From CAZTDD01 sp964612675 (lineage in GTDB: Bacteria; Hinthialibacterota; Hinthialibacteria; Hinthialibacterales; JAKPRU01), in assembly GCA_964612675.1 (NCBI GenBank), contig CAZTDD010000055.1:1-40397 (forward strand): a stretch of 40,397 bases of DNA, read 5' to 3'. A program made the translations under genes and the position numbers. Of the stretch, positions 23,004 to 31,943 are shown piece after piece. Position 1 is the stretch's first letter, and each line of letters starts with the position of its first letter. The notes under the pieces are model-generated. The model was given only the letters and a program-made list of their open reading frames with translations, had not been told where the DNA came from and did no database searches.

Positions 23004-24524
23004 GTGAGCGATCCGATCCAGACGCCCTCCCCGATAGAAGAATCAACCGCATTAACCTCCTTTGACCTCTGGAGAAATCGTCTGGGATTTGTTTTCGCAC
23101 CCATTGCGATTCTTGTGCTCTGGTTCATGCCGTTTCCGAGCCTATCCACTGAGGCCCATCGGCTGGCGGCCATTGCGGCCGGTGTGATCATCCTCTGGTT
23201 TTGTGAATCGCTTCCTCTGGCGGCGACGGCGTTGCTGGGACCGTCGCTGTGTGTTGCCGCCGGGGTAACTGACGCAAAATCCGCTCTCGCTCCGTTCGCC
23301 CATCCAGTGATTTTCCTCTTCATGGGCAGTTTCATGATTGCCCGCTCGATTACCATTCACGGCCTCGGCGAACGATTGGCCCGGTACATTCTCTCTTTGC
23401 CTCTGGTTCAAGGGAATCCGGCACGAGTAATACTGGCCCTGGGGCTTCTGAGCGCCTGTCTCTCGATGTGGATCAGCAACACCGCGACAACTGCGATGCT
23501 GTTCCCGCTCGCCATGGCGATTCTCGCAGGATGGTCGACCGACCAGGGGCGACGCGGCCGGAACGCGCTTACGTACGGCCTACTCATGATTTCCTATTCC
23601 TCCACCCTCGGCGGTCTTGCGACACCGATCGGCACACCTCCAAACATCGTTGGTATAGCGCTGATCAAGGAAGCCAGCGGACTCGATATTAGTTTCGCCA
23701 AATGGATGCTGATGATCGGGCCGTTGTCGATTGTGTCGTGGCTGGTATTGGCCTATATGCTTCGCCCGCCGCGTGCCGTTATCGACGGTATCTCCGAGAG
23801 TGAAGCCGCGCCCCCCGGTCGGCTGGGCGGAAGAATGTCTCGGGCTGAGATTAACACGGTTGTGGCGTTCTGTGCGGCGGTAGCGCTGTGGCTTCTCCCG
23901 GGGGTGGTCGCGTTGATAGCAGGTACGACTGGGCCGCTTGCCGAATGGGCGGCCTGGATGCGGAGTCATTTCCCTGAGGCGATTGTCGCGCTCCTCGCGG
24001 CTTGCGCGTTATTCGCCTTGCCGACCGGCGACCCGAAACACCCGCGTACGCTCAACTGGGAGGACGCCGGCCGCATCGATTGGGGCACGATCCTGCTGTT
24101 CGGTGGGGGCCTATCGATGGGCGGAATGGCGTTCGACACAGGTTTGGCGGAGGCATTGGGCCAGGGGATTGTCTCTCTGACGGGCGTATCATCTGTCATC
24201 GGACTGACCGGTTTGTGTATCTTCATGGCGAGTCTGCTGAGCGAGACCACAAGCAATACAGCCTCGGCGAATATGGCAATTCCGGTTGCGATCAGTGTTG
24301 CGACGGCGGCGGGTGTCAATCCGCTCCTGCCTGCGTTAGGCGCGTGTCTGGGTGCGAGCTGCGGCTTCATGCTTCCTATCAGCACTCCACCCAACGCTGT
24401 GGTGTACGGATCGGGGAAGATTCCTTTGATGGCCATGGTTCGCATCGGGATCTTCCTGGACATTACTGTCGGTCTGCTTATGTGGGGATATTTGGCCCTG
24501 CTCTCCACTTTCTTCCTGGGATAG
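23004..24524 (+). CDS. DASS/SLC13-family sodium-dependent anion (dicarboxylate/sulfate/phosphate) transporter
   Basis: Inner-membrane secondary transporter of 506 residues from GTG 23004. The two inverted-repeat SNT motifs that bind Na+ and substrate are both present: MWISNTATTAM (about residues 155-165) and LLSETTSNTASANM (about 411-424). Other family signs: FLFMGSFMIA, STLGGLATPIGTPPN in the first half mirrored by PISTPPNAVVYGSGKI in the second, and about eleven hydrophobic helices. Members import di- or tricarboxylates, sulfate or phosphate; the substrate cannot be decided here. It is not obviously in an operon. Confidence 0.93.
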   Translation: MSDPIQTPSPIEESTALTSFDLWRNRLGFVFAPIAILVLWFMPFPSLSTEAHRLAAIAAGVIILWFCESLPLAATALLGPSLCVAAGVTDAKSALAPFAHPVIFLFMGSFMIARSITIHGLGERLARYILSLPLVQGNPARVILALGLLSACLSMWISNTATTAMLFPLAMAILAGWSTDQGRRGRNALTYGLLMISYSSTLGGLATPIGTPPNIVGIALIKEASGLDISFAKWMLMIGPLSIVSWLVLAYMLRPPRAVIDGISESEAAPPGRLGGRMSRAEINTVVAFCAAVALWLLPGVVALIAGTTGPLAEWAAWMRSHFPEAIVALLAACALFALPTGDPKHPRTLNWEDAGRIDWGTILLFGGGLSMGGMAFDTGLAEALGQGIVSLTGVSSVIGLTGLCIFMASLLSETTSNTASANMAIPVAISVATAAGVNPLLPALGACLGASCGFMLPISTPPNAVVYGSGKIPLMAMVRIGIFLDITVGLLMWGYLALLSTFFLG

Positions 24525-24646
24525 TCCTGCGAAAACTGCACCACCAGCTTCATCCCTCCAGTCTTGACTTTCCCGGTACCGGAGTGAACCTGTTTAGAGA
24601 GGTCTTTCTACAAATTCATATTGCATTGGAAAGGTAGGAACATCAA

Positions 24647-26365
24647 ATGATAAATCGATTTGCGTTTGCGTCCATTTGCTTGGCACTTCTCGCTTCGTTT
24701 GCCGGGGCACAAGGGTTATTCGTCGATAGTTTCGAGGATTATGTCGCTGAAGATGAACTCGATATGGTTTGGACCTACTCCAAGGCAGGCGGTCCGGATG
24801 GATTGTTCATTTATCTCAACAGAACCAGCGCGCCGCCGGAGGGAACCACATGCCTCGAGATGGAAATCGATATGCCCGAGAAATGGTGGTACAACAAAAT
24901 CCAACGGCCGATCCCGGAGGAACCGCTTAATCTCAACCAATATACGGCAGTCTCTTTCTGGCTTTACGGGGATCCCGGCATACCGGAAGGCGCGATGGTG
25001 GCAGCGTGTTTTCTTTTTGACAGCCAGGGCCGGATACTCCGATTCGAGGTTCCCTATGATTACTGGGGGCAAGGTGAATGGCAGAAAGTCACTCTGGCGC
25101 TCGATTCTTTTGTTAATGAACAATGGGATACCGGGTACGGCACCGACAACCCGGACGCGGATCGGACGGACATTGTGGATGTCGGTTTCATGGTTGTCGG
25201 TAATGAAGACGGTGTCCTCGGCAGGATTTTCCTGGACGATATTCGTTTTGTGAGCGCAACAGATACATCAACGGTTAGCGGGACTATTCTCGAAGATGAA
25301 ACCCCATTGTCGGGGGTTACGGTCCGGGCAATCGGTCCCACCTCAATTACGGAGACAATGACGGACGCCTCCGGGACTTACTCGTTCACTGAGCTGAGCC
25401 AAGGCAAACCCTATCGTTTCGTTCCGGTCAAAGACGGCTATGACTTTGTGCCGGGATTCACAGCATTGACGTTGCTCGATCCGGAATACGTTGCGGATTT
25501 TGTCGGCACACCGAGCATCTACAATGATCTTGAAGCCGGTACGATTACCGATTCCTTCGATGAAGGCGGACTGAATCCAGACATCATCTATCGCGGTGTT
25601 GCGCCATGGAACAATCCCGGCAATGAGCGACCGGTGATCGATGTCACGCAGGAGAAATTCCACGAGGTCGGATTTCCCGACGGAGAAATCGCTGAGGCGT
25701 ATCTGCCCCCTATCGAGCCGAACACGCTCGATGGCGCGACCAGCCCTCAGTATGCAGTCGAAGTCGGCCTTTCCTATAGTTGGGACATGTTGGTCATCGG
25801 ACAAAACACGGACGCTGACTATTTTGTCGAGGTGGATGTCTATTGTGAAGTACGTGACGATCTAGAAACCGGTTACGACCGGGTCTCGCTCGGCGTTCGT
25901 TGCAACGCCACCGATCCGGAGATGCCGGCTTTGGACGCCCGTGGCGATAATGTTCCTCATTGGAGTTCCGGTGGATATGCGCTTTCCTACGAAACCGATC
26001 TGGGCGAAATCATCGCGCGCAAATATGCGCCCAGCAACGATACGGCTCATGTGTTGAAACGAATGGAAGGGTTTGCTGAGGATTATGCGAGTGTCCCGAT
26101 AACCGAAGACGGCTGGCACCGTTTCCGAATCGAGTGCGTCGGCGACACGATAACGTTCTTCGTAGACGGTGAGGAGATTGCGGAGGTGACTGACGAGTCA
26201 ATGGATAGCGATTATGCATATCCGTACGGACCGGCGGCGCTTCATTACAGAGCGTGTTATTCCGATTCCGCACCGGACCTGGCGAACATGCATCACGCGC
26301 GGTTCGACAACCTCACGGCCGGTCCGACCGCTCCAACCGCGGTGCAGAATTGGATGGTGAAGTAA
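24647..26365 (+). CDS. secreted multidomain protein: CBM-like jelly roll, Ig-like domain, lectin-like domain
   Basis: 572 residues; ATG 24647 follows AGGAAC. Residues 1-21 are a Sec signal peptide (FASICLALLASFAGA). Residues about 23-205 form a beta-sandwich resembling CBM11/CIA30-type carbohydrate-binding domains (FVDSFEDYVAEDELDMVW, through IFLDDIRFVSA). Residues about 210-285 are a carboxypeptidase-regulatory or SdrD-B-like Ig fold (VSGTILEDETPLSGVTVRA; GTYSFTELSQGKPYRFVP). Residues about 295-565 look like a concanavalin/laminin-G-like domain (DGWHRFRIECVGDTITFFVD; HARFDNLTAG). No sorting signal or catalytic motif is seen. Likely an extracellular glycan-binding protein. Confidence 0.85.
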   Translation: MINRFAFASICLALLASFAGAQGLFVDSFEDYVAEDELDMVWTYSKAGGPDGLFIYLNRTSAPPEGTTCLEMEIDMPEKWWYNKIQRPIPEEPLNLNQYTAVSFWLYGDPGIPEGAMVAACFLFDSQGRILRFEVPYDYWGQGEWQKVTLALDSFVNEQWDTGYGTDNPDADRTDIVDVGFMVVGNEDGVLGRIFLDDIRFVSATDTSTVSGTILEDETPLSGVTVRAIGPTSITETMTDASGTYSFTELSQGKPYRFVPVKDGYDFVPGFTALTLLDPEYVADFVGTPSIYNDLEAGTITDSFDEGGLNPDIIYRGVAPWNNPGNERPVIDVTQEKFHEVGFPDGEIAEAYLPPIEPNTLDGATSPQYAVEVGLSYSWDMLVIGQNTDADYFVEVDVYCEVRDDLETGYDRVSLGVRCNATDPEMPALDARGDNVPHWSSGGYALSYETDLGEIIARKYAPSNDTAHVLKRMEGFAEDYASVPITEDGWHRFRIECVGDTITFFVDGEEIAEVTDESMDSDYAYPYGPAALHYRACYSDSAPDLANMHHARFDNLTAGPTAPTAVQNWMVK

Positions 26366-26425
26366 GAAATTGGTCCAAGTCTTTGAGCGAGCGCGCTCCA
26401 TGAATGTCGATTTATGAATCGGGTG

Positions 26426-26460
26426 CCACCCCCAACTCCGCTTGGGGGTGGTTTGTCTTC
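26426..26460 (+). terminator. intrinsic terminator after the secreted protein gene
   Basis: Perfect 10-bp stem CCACCCCCAA (26426-26435) / TTGGGGGTGG (26442-26451), 6-base loop, then TTTGTCTTC. It separates this gene from the pnt operon. Confidence 0.8.
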
Positions 26461-26575
26461 AATAGATCCTGCCGTTCAGCTGTTACCGACCATCCATTTC
26501 GAAGCCGGAACGATTTTGTAGAATTCTCTTCAGCAGCAGGGCTTCTATCGAGTTATCCTTTGAAAGGCTCCCAAA

Positions 26576-27760
26576 ATGAAGATCGGCGTTCCGAAAGAGA
26601 CCTTTCCGAACGAACGGCGTGTTGCGCTCGTTCCACCGGGGATCCCGGCACTCACGAAACTGAATTTCGAAGTCATTGTTGAATCCGACGCCGGCAAGTC
26701 TGCCGGATATCCAAACAAAGCGTATGAAGGACGGGGCGTGGGGATCGTTGCGAATCGCGCAGACGTATTCTCGCAAGCGGACGTGCTTCTTCAGGTACGC
26801 AGTTTGGGCGTCAATCCAGAAGCCGGACGGGAAGATTTGGATATGTTGCGGGACGGGCAGATCCTCGTTGGCTTGATGGACCCGCTCGGTAATCCTACAG
26901 CGGCAAAGGAGCTCGCCTCACGGAGTGTATCGTCATTCGCCATGGAACTGATGCCGCGCATTACACGCGCACAAAACATGGACACCCTCTCTTCTATGGC
27001 AACCGTCGCGGGCTATAAAGCGGTGCTACTCGCGGCGGAAGCGCTTCCGCGCATGTTTCCAATGCTGATGACCGCCGCCGGTACGATTTCCCCGGCGAAA
27101 GTCTTCGTGATCGGAGCGGGAGTCGCGGGGCTGCAAGCCATTGCCACGGCACGCCGGCTGGGGGCGGTCGTTCATGCCTATGACGTTCGGCCCGCGGTCA
27201 AAGAACAGGTGGAAAGCCTTGGGGCGAAATTCGTCGAACTCGAGATCGATACCGGTCAGGCCGAAGACAAGGGCGGCTATGCGAAAGCGATGGATGAGGA
27301 TTTCTATCAGCGACAACGCGAGATGATGGCCAAAGTGCTGGCGGAGAGCGATGTCGTAATTACCACCGCCGCCGTTCCGGGCAAGAAAGCGCCGATTTTG
27401 ATCACCGGCGAGATGGTGGGTGTGATGCAGGCCGGGTCGGTGATTGTCGATCTTGCCGCCGAACGTGGTGGAAACTGCGAATTGACGAAACCCGATGAAA
27501 CCGTTGTGGAACAAGGCATCACCATTATCGGTCACGCCAACCTGCCGTCCACCGTGCCTTATCACGCCAGCCAAATGTACTCAAAGAACCTGACGAATTT
27601 CCTAACTCACCTGACAAAAGAAGGTTCCATCGAAATCGATACCGAAGATGAAATCACCCGGGAAACACTCGTAACCCGAGAAGGCGAAGTGGTGCATCCG
27701 AGAGTGCGGGAAGCGCTGGATCTACCGCAAAACACAGAATCGGAGGAGAAAACGGACTAA
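26576..27760 (+). CDS. pntAA: NAD(P) transhydrogenase subunit alpha part 1 (NAD-binding domain I)
   Basis: Soluble NAD(H)-binding subunit of the proton-translocating transhydrogenase, which couples hydride transfer between NADH and NADP+ to the proton gradient. 394 residues, normal for the split form. Signatures: MKIGVPKETFPNERRVALVP, MDTLSSMATVAGYKAVL, the Rossmann motif VFVIGAGVAGLQAIATAR, the RPAVKEQVESLGAKFVE segment and PSTVPYHASQMYSKNL. First gene of a three-gene operon; its stop shares a base with the next start (TAATG). Confidence 0.96.
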   Translation: MKIGVPKETFPNERRVALVPPGIPALTKLNFEVIVESDAGKSAGYPNKAYEGRGVGIVANRADVFSQADVLLQVRSLGVNPEAGREDLDMLRDGQILVGLMDPLGNPTAAKELASRSVSSFAMELMPRITRAQNMDTLSSMATVAGYKAVLLAAEALPRMFPMLMTAAGTISPAKVFVIGAGVAGLQAIATARRLGAVVHAYDVRPAVKEQVESLGAKFVELEIDTGQAEDKGGYAKAMDEDFYQRQREMMAKVLAESDVVITTAAVPGKKAPILITGEMVGVMQAGSVIVDLAAERGGNCELTKPDETVVEQGITIIGHANLPSTVPYHASQMYSKNLTNFLTHLTKEGSIEIDTEDEITRETLVTREGEVVHPRVREALDLPQNTESEEKTD

Positions 27761-28041
27761 TGGTTGACTTTGTATCTGTCCTTACGATCTTTGTTCTCGC
27801 GATCTTTGTGGGGTTTGAGATTATCACCAAAGTGCCTCCGACACTTCATACCCCACTGATGTCCGGCTCAAACGCGATCTCCGGTATTACCCTCGTGGGG
27901 GCGCTGCTTGCCGCCGGATCGTCGGAATGGTTCACCTCAATACTGGGTTTTCTCGCGGTGATTTTCGCGACAATCAACGTGGTTGGCGGGTTCATGGTGA
28001 CCAATCGAATGCTCGAAATGTTCCGAAGGAAGAAGGATTAA
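27760..28041 (+). CDS. pntAB: NAD(P) transhydrogenase subunit alpha part 2 (membrane segment)
   Basis: 93 residues; three hydrophobic helices (VLTIFVLAIFVGFEIITK; NAISGITLVGALLAAG; FLAVIFATINVVGGFMVTNR). VPPTLHTPLMSGSNAISG is the conserved signature of the transhydrogenase membrane domain II. Forms the proton channel together with PntB. Start ATG 27760 overlaps the pntAA stop. Confidence 0.96.
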   Translation: MVDFVSVLTIFVLAIFVGFEIITKVPPTLHTPLMSGSNAISGITLVGALLAAGSSEWFTSILGFLAVIFATINVVGGFMVTNRMLEMFRRKKD

Positions 28042-28045
28042 CGAA

Positions 28046-29428
28046 ATGGTCCATCCGGCTGTAATCAACCTGATCTACCTGTTGGCGGCCGTCCTTTTCA
28101 TTCTCGGACTCAAAGGCTTGACCCATCCACGTACGGCGGTTCGCGGCAACCTGCTGGGTGCCACAGGGATGCTGCTTGCCGTAATCGCAACGCTTCTCTA
28201 TGGCGGCCTTAGTTGGGGGTTCATCATCGCAGGAGTGGTTGTCGGGTCTGTGATTGGTACGGTGTGGGCGCTTCGAGTCCCAATGACCGCGATGCCGGAG
28301 CTGGTGGCGATGTTCAACGGTTTCGGGGGCATCGCTTCTGTGCTGGTCGCAGGGGCAGCGTATCTCTCTGCCGACGCAGTCACGGTACAGATGACCGTCG
28401 CAACCGCGTTATCCGGTTTGATCGGAGCCGTGACCTTCACCGGCAGCATTGTCGCCTTTTTTAAACTTCAGGATGTCAAATGGATTCCCGACGGTGCGTT
28501 CATCCCAGGCCAACAGGCAGTCAACCTCCTCCTTTTACTTATCGCAGTTGGGCTCGGGGCGTGGTTGGTACTCGATCCTCTAAGCTCGGTACCCTTCTGG
28601 TTGATCGTACCGGTCGCGTTTGTTTTAGGCATTCTGCTCGTGAGTCCGATCGGTGGTGCAGACATGCCGGTGGTCATCGCGCTCCTGAATTCTTACTCCG
28701 GCCTCGCCGCGTGCGCGACGGGATTTGTTCTATCGAACAACGTGTTGATTGTGGCGGGCTCGTTGGTGGGAGCATCGGGACTCATTTTGACCAATATCAT
28801 GTGCAAAGCCATGAATCGGTCCCTGACAAATGTCCTTTTCGGCACATTGGCCCCGACCGCCGAAGGACCGTCGGCCGATGATGTGTATGCAGGAAAGGTC
28901 AAGGCGGCGTCACCGGAAGAGGTCGCGATGCTGTTTGATGGAGCCCGACGGGTTGTTATCGCGCCCGGCTATGGAATGGCCGTGGCACAATGTCAGCACG
29001 CCGTCCGGGATCTCGCGAATCTGCTCGAAATGAGAGGAATCGAGGTTGAATTTGCTATTCACCCGGTCGCCGGCCGGATGCCGGGCCATATGAACGTTTT
29101 GCTGGCTGAAGCCGATGTTGCCTATGACAAGCTCAAAGAGATGGATGAAATCAACTCATCATTTGAGCAGACCGACGTGGCCATCGTGATCGGCGCGAAC
29201 GATGTGGTGAATCCGGTCGCTCGCACCGATCCCTCCAGTCCCATCGCAGGGATGCCCATTCTGGACGTCGATAAAGCGCGAACCGTGGTTGTGATCAAGC
29301 GGAGCCTCAGCCCCGGATTTGCTGGAATTCCCAATCCTCTGTTTGCCGCCGACAATACCCTCATGCTCTTCGGCGACGGCAAGAAGGCCGTTTTGGAGAT
29401 GATTGCGGCTGTGAAAGAGACATCGTAG
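28046..29428 (+). CDS. pntB: NAD(P) transhydrogenase subunit beta
   Basis: 460 residues. The N-terminal half has about eight membrane helices; the C-terminal half is the NADP-binding domain III with VVIAPGYGMAVAQCQHAV, IHPVAGRMPGHMNVLLAEA and VAIVIGANDVVNPVARTDP, all diagnostic for PntB. It follows pntAB after four bases. The complete pntAA-pntAB-pntB set supplies NADPH at the expense of proton motive force. Confidence 0.97.
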   Translation: MVHPAVINLIYLLAAVLFILGLKGLTHPRTAVRGNLLGATGMLLAVIATLLYGGLSWGFIIAGVVVGSVIGTVWALRVPMTAMPELVAMFNGFGGIASVLVAGAAYLSADAVTVQMTVATALSGLIGAVTFTGSIVAFFKLQDVKWIPDGAFIPGQQAVNLLLLLIAVGLGAWLVLDPLSSVPFWLIVPVAFVLGILLVSPIGGADMPVVIALLNSYSGLAACATGFVLSNNVLIVAGSLVGASGLILTNIMCKAMNRSLTNVLFGTLAPTAEGPSADDVYAGKVKAASPEEVAMLFDGARRVVIAPGYGMAVAQCQHAVRDLANLLEMRGIEVEFAIHPVAGRMPGHMNVLLAEADVAYDKLKEMDEINSSFEQTDVAIVIGANDVVNPVARTDPSSPIAGMPILDVDKARTVVVIKRSLSPGFAGIPNPLFAADNTLMLFGDGKKAVLEMIAAVKETS

Positions 29429-29610
29429 ACCGTTTCCCGGATCACCTCTCTGCCATTCAATCGCGGCTTCTGTGACCGTAAGAGGAAAGATCGCCTTCGC
29501 GGTACCTTGAACACAAAAGCTGTTGCTCCTATGCTTGCAAGCGGGTTCGGAGCGGCGGCGGTGTCCGCCGCCGGGACTCGAAGCAAGACAAGAATGAAGG
29601 AGTAGTACCA
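29429..29610. other. gap between pntB and the zinc-ribbon operon, with GC hairpin
   Basis: Contains a perfect CGGCGGCGG-TGT-CCGCCGCCG hairpin (29553-29573) without a T-run, so not a standard terminator. Nothing else supportable apart from the ribosome-binding site (AAGGAG) of the following gene. Confidence 0.4.
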
Positions 29611-29805
29611 ATGGACAACGTGCTGGTTGACGATGTCAAACGAATGGAAATGGCCACTCAAGCGCTCTGTTCATACATTGTGGCGTTCAACGGTCCGGAC
29701 ATGCGCCCGCCTGACGCGATCACCTGTTGCCGGTATTTTGAGTCGTTGGTTGAGACCATGGACAACCTCTTCCCCCGCCCCCAGAATCCGGGAGGGGGGA
29801 GCTGA
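29611..29805 (+). CDS. small acidic protein of unknown function, upstream of the zinc-ribbon protein
   Basis: 64 residues; ATG 29611 has AAGGAG at a good distance. Helical (DDVKRMEMATQALCSYIVAF; CCRYFESLVETMDNLF) with a Pro/Gly tail. It ends three bases before the next start, so the two genes are probably one operon. No family recognised. Confidence 0.65.
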   Translation: MDNVLVDDVKRMEMATQALCSYIVAFNGPDMRPPDAITCCRYFESLVETMDNLFPRPQNPGGGS

Positions 29806-29808
29806 GAT

Positions 29809-30525
29809 ATGGATCCTCGACTTAGCCGTCTCGTCGATCTTCAGAAATCGATGGGAGAGAAACACAAGCTCGAACGGGAGCAAACCGAGATCCCGGGCCG
29901 GATCGAGTCTCTACAGAAACAAATCTCGGACGTCCGCGATGCACTGAAAGACGCCGAAGAGAGTTTTAAGAACCACGAATCGCAGCTGCGGACCAAGGAG
30001 ATGGAGCTGCAGGACGTTCAGACCAAAGAAAACAAGGTCAAAGGGCAACTGCATCAGATCAAGACCAACAAGGAGTACCAGGCGGCGTTACAGGAAATCG
30101 AGAATTTCAAGAAGAAACGCGACCAAATTGAGGAAGCCATCCTGCTGCTGATGGATACGGTCGAAGAGGAGCGGACTCGACTTGCCGAGCGGCGCGACGA
30201 AGCCGAAGCGCAGGAGAAACGGCTTCAATTGACCCTTAACGGTTTGCAGCAGCGTGAGAAAGAAATCGAAGAGGAATTGGTTGGGGCGACCGAACGCGCG
30301 GATGAGGTTTCTCAGGAGATCGACGCGACTTTGTTGGCACGATTTGAACGGATTTTCCGAAACAAAGACGGGGTTGCTTTGACACCGGCGAACGGTGGGT
30401 TCTGCCATTCCTGCCAGGTGAAGCTCACACCTCATGTGATCCAGATGGTCCAGCGCGGCCAGGACTTTGTCACCTGCGAGGGTTGTTCACGCTATCTCTA
30501 CTGGGATGAGGAGCTTGGGGATTGA
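29809..30525 (+). CDS. coiled-coil protein with C-terminal C4 zinc ribbon (DUF164/zf-RING_7-like)
   Basis: 238 residues. Residues about 10-175 form long antiparallel coiled coils with many Glu/Lys/Arg heptads and the conserved KTNKEYQAALQEIENFKK hinge of this family. The C-terminus is a zinc ribbon with two CxxC pairs (CHSCQVKL, about residue 203, and CEGCSRYLYWD, about 225). Widespread in bacteria; proposed to bind nucleic acid or act as an assembly factor, but a function is not settled. Cytosolic. Confidence 0.93.
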   Translation: MDPRLSRLVDLQKSMGEKHKLEREQTEIPGRIESLQKQISDVRDALKDAEESFKNHESQLRTKEMELQDVQTKENKVKGQLHQIKTNKEYQAALQEIENFKKKRDQIEEAILLLMDTVEEERTRLAERRDEAEAQEKRLQLTLNGLQQREKEIEEELVGATERADEVSQEIDATLLARFERIFRNKDGVALTPANGGFCHSCQVKLTPHVIQMVQRGQDFVTCEGCSRYLYWDEELGD

Positions 30526-31000
30526 TTTCTCCCAGGGCCTATCTCCAGTTTCGACCACGCTGATTTTCGAGACAGAGTACTTGGTATTTGCTTTTATGGA
30601 GCGGTTCTTCCGTTTCTCTAAAATGTTTCCTCATAGTATTCAATAACTTGCATCACTTGATGTCAAACCGCAATACTCGCAAACTCCCCAACGGATTACA
30701 CACGCTTCTTACTCCTCCTCCGGATGCCGGACAGGCCTTCATGTTGGACCCAGGGGACCGGAAGTTTCAAATACGATAATCAGAGTTGCCGTTTCTGTAA
30801 TATATGCAACCAATTGATTTAAAAGGACTTAGATAGAAGAAATCGACAACGAAACCGGTCCGAATGGCGACCGAGGCGTTCTTTTGTTATTGAATTGTTT
30901 GGCCGGAAATGCTAACGTAGACGCAATCTTTAAAGTATCGAATTATTGTTCTTTATGCCGTAACCCTGCGCGATAAATTAACATAGGACGGGAGGCAGCA
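30526..31000. other. gene-free gap, AT-rich
   Basis: About 475 bases. Checked for an RNase P RNA, tRNA or other structured RNA: no recognisable signatures. A short frame with weak M16-peptidase-like wording near 30660 is not supported. No terminator identified. GGGAGG at about 30990 is the ribosome-binding site of the next gene. Confidence 0.35.
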
Positions 31001-31264
31001 GTGGAGGACGTATCTTTAATCCTTCGGGATAACGAAGCGAAGTTCGATGTACGGTCCACGCGAGAACTGGCGATCAAGAGAGCTTGCTACTGTCCGATGT
31101 ACCGGCCCAGCAAGATCCGAATTCAAGAGTACTTCGTGTGCGATCCCGTGAGACCCAACTGCGACATGTGTAGGGAATGCCCGATCAACGGGCTCAGGGA
31201 ACCCCAAACCATGTCAATCAATTACTCCGCGAGAGTCGTTCCCACAGGGGCTACAGAAAACTGA
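31001..31264 (+). CDS. small cysteine-rich protein of unknown function
   Basis: 87 residues from GTG 31001, with GGGAGG seven to eight bases upstream. Six cysteines fall in one central block: ACYCP, FVCDP and NCDMCRECP. The C-x2-C-x2-C triple plus three others could hold a zinc ion or an iron-sulfur cluster. The remainder is charged and unstructured-looking. It is a single-gene unit followed by a terminator-like hairpin. Family not recognised; a metal-binding role is inference. Confidence 0.6.
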   Translation: MEDVSLILRDNEAKFDVRSTRELAIKRACYCPMYRPSKIRIQEYFVCDPVRPNCDMCRECPINGLREPQTMSINYSARVVPTGATEN

Positions 31265-31299
31265 AGCCTCGAACAAGTTCAGAGAAGTATTTGCTGAAG

Positions 31300-31335
31300 C
31301 AGGCCGATCAGAAGTGTTATCGGCCTGTCTTCGTT
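31300..31335 (+). terminator. terminator-like hairpin after the Cys-rich gene
   Basis: Perfect 9-bp stem CAGGCCGAT (31300-31308) / ATCGGCCTG (31319-31327), followed by TCTTCGTT, a weak T-rich tail. Confidence 0.6.
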
Positions 31336-31421
31336 CCGTCTCCCACCTCGTTCGTCTTTCCTCGAAGCGTCTGGCTGTTTTGCGGCCGTCGGATATTCCT
31401 CCCGGATGTTTTCTCCATTAA

Positions 31422-31609
31422 CCTAAATTCGGCAGTTGAAGGTGTGGTTGCGAGGGTAAGCCGCTGATTTTTTGATAGTAGCGTTCATTCTCAGCTTTCA
31501 CCCAAATGGTGATCGGTTCTTGAGCTTGTCGAAAGGCCGATCACCAACGCCGGCGCGGCCCTTCGACGGGCTCAGGAACCGCGCTTCCCATCCTACTGCC
31601 GAATTTAGG
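31422..31609. mobile_element. 188-bp MITE with perfect terminal inverted repeats and target duplication
   Basis: Ends CCTAAATTCGGCAGT (31422-31436) and ACTGCCGAATTTAGG (31595-31609) are exact reverse complements. Flanking 5-bp direct repeats ATTAA (31417-31421, 31610-31614) are perfect. Inside lies a second inverted pair, 31514-31536 with 31559-31581 (19 of 23 positions, the rest G-U compatible), built on the TTGAGCTTGTCGAAAGG / CCCTTCGACGGGCTCAGG type of bacterial repeat. No coding frame. The ends match the 141-bp element at 9845 and the IS1380-type end at 39150. Confidence 0.93.
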
Positions 31610-31776
31610 ATTAAGAGAGGCTCTACCTCCGAGCCGAGATCCCTGGCAGGAAGGCGAATCATACTACATAGGGAAAGATAGTCTTGTTACAATAGACTTG
31701 CAGGATGAAATGGGATTTCCAGGATGAAGTCCTGGTATCGATACAGAGGAAAAGGAAGAACAAGCAATCTGGTCAA

Positions 31777-31867
31777 GCCGAGGGGTGGGCACAGCCCTGA
31801 GAACCGGACTCAACCCACGGTAACCCTTCGAACCTGATCCGGGTAATACCGGCGTAGGGAAGGCGGC
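31777..31867 (+). promoter_or_regulatory. TPP (thiamine pyrophosphate) riboswitch, THI element
   Basis: Contains the conserved TPP-aptamer segments GGGGTG (about 31782), CCTGAGA (31797 on), ACCCTTCGAACCTGATC (about 31823-31839) and GGGTAATACCGGCGTAGGGA (31841-31860). A short P1 helix GCCG/CGGC closes it. It lies about 75 bases before thiC, as expected for repression of thiamine synthesis when TPP is plentiful. Confidence 0.97.
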
Positions 31868-31898
31868 ACATCGAAAGAATGTCTTTTCAGGTGTTCGG

Positions 31899-31930
31899 GC
31901 CGCTTTCCGTATGGCGAGCGGCTTTATTAT
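31899..31930 (+). terminator. expression-platform hairpin of the TPP riboswitch
   Basis: GCCGCT (31899-31904) pairs with AGCGGC (31917-31922), and TTTATTATT follows, 14 bases before the thiC ATG. GGCGGC at the aptamer's 3' end (31862-31867) could compete for GCCGC. This fits a transcription-termination switch, though it could also mask the GGAG ribosome-binding site. Confidence 0.5.
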
Positions 31931-31943
31931 TGGAGAAATTGTG

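Noticed and set aside
22683..23007. Two short + strand frames upstream of the SLC13 gene
   Set aside because: No ribosome-binding site or recognisable motif; they overlap each other in different frames.
30588..30779. Short frame with wording similar to an M16 peptidase start (TRKLPNGLHTLL)
   Set aside because: Too short, no zinc-binding motif follows, no ribosome-binding site.
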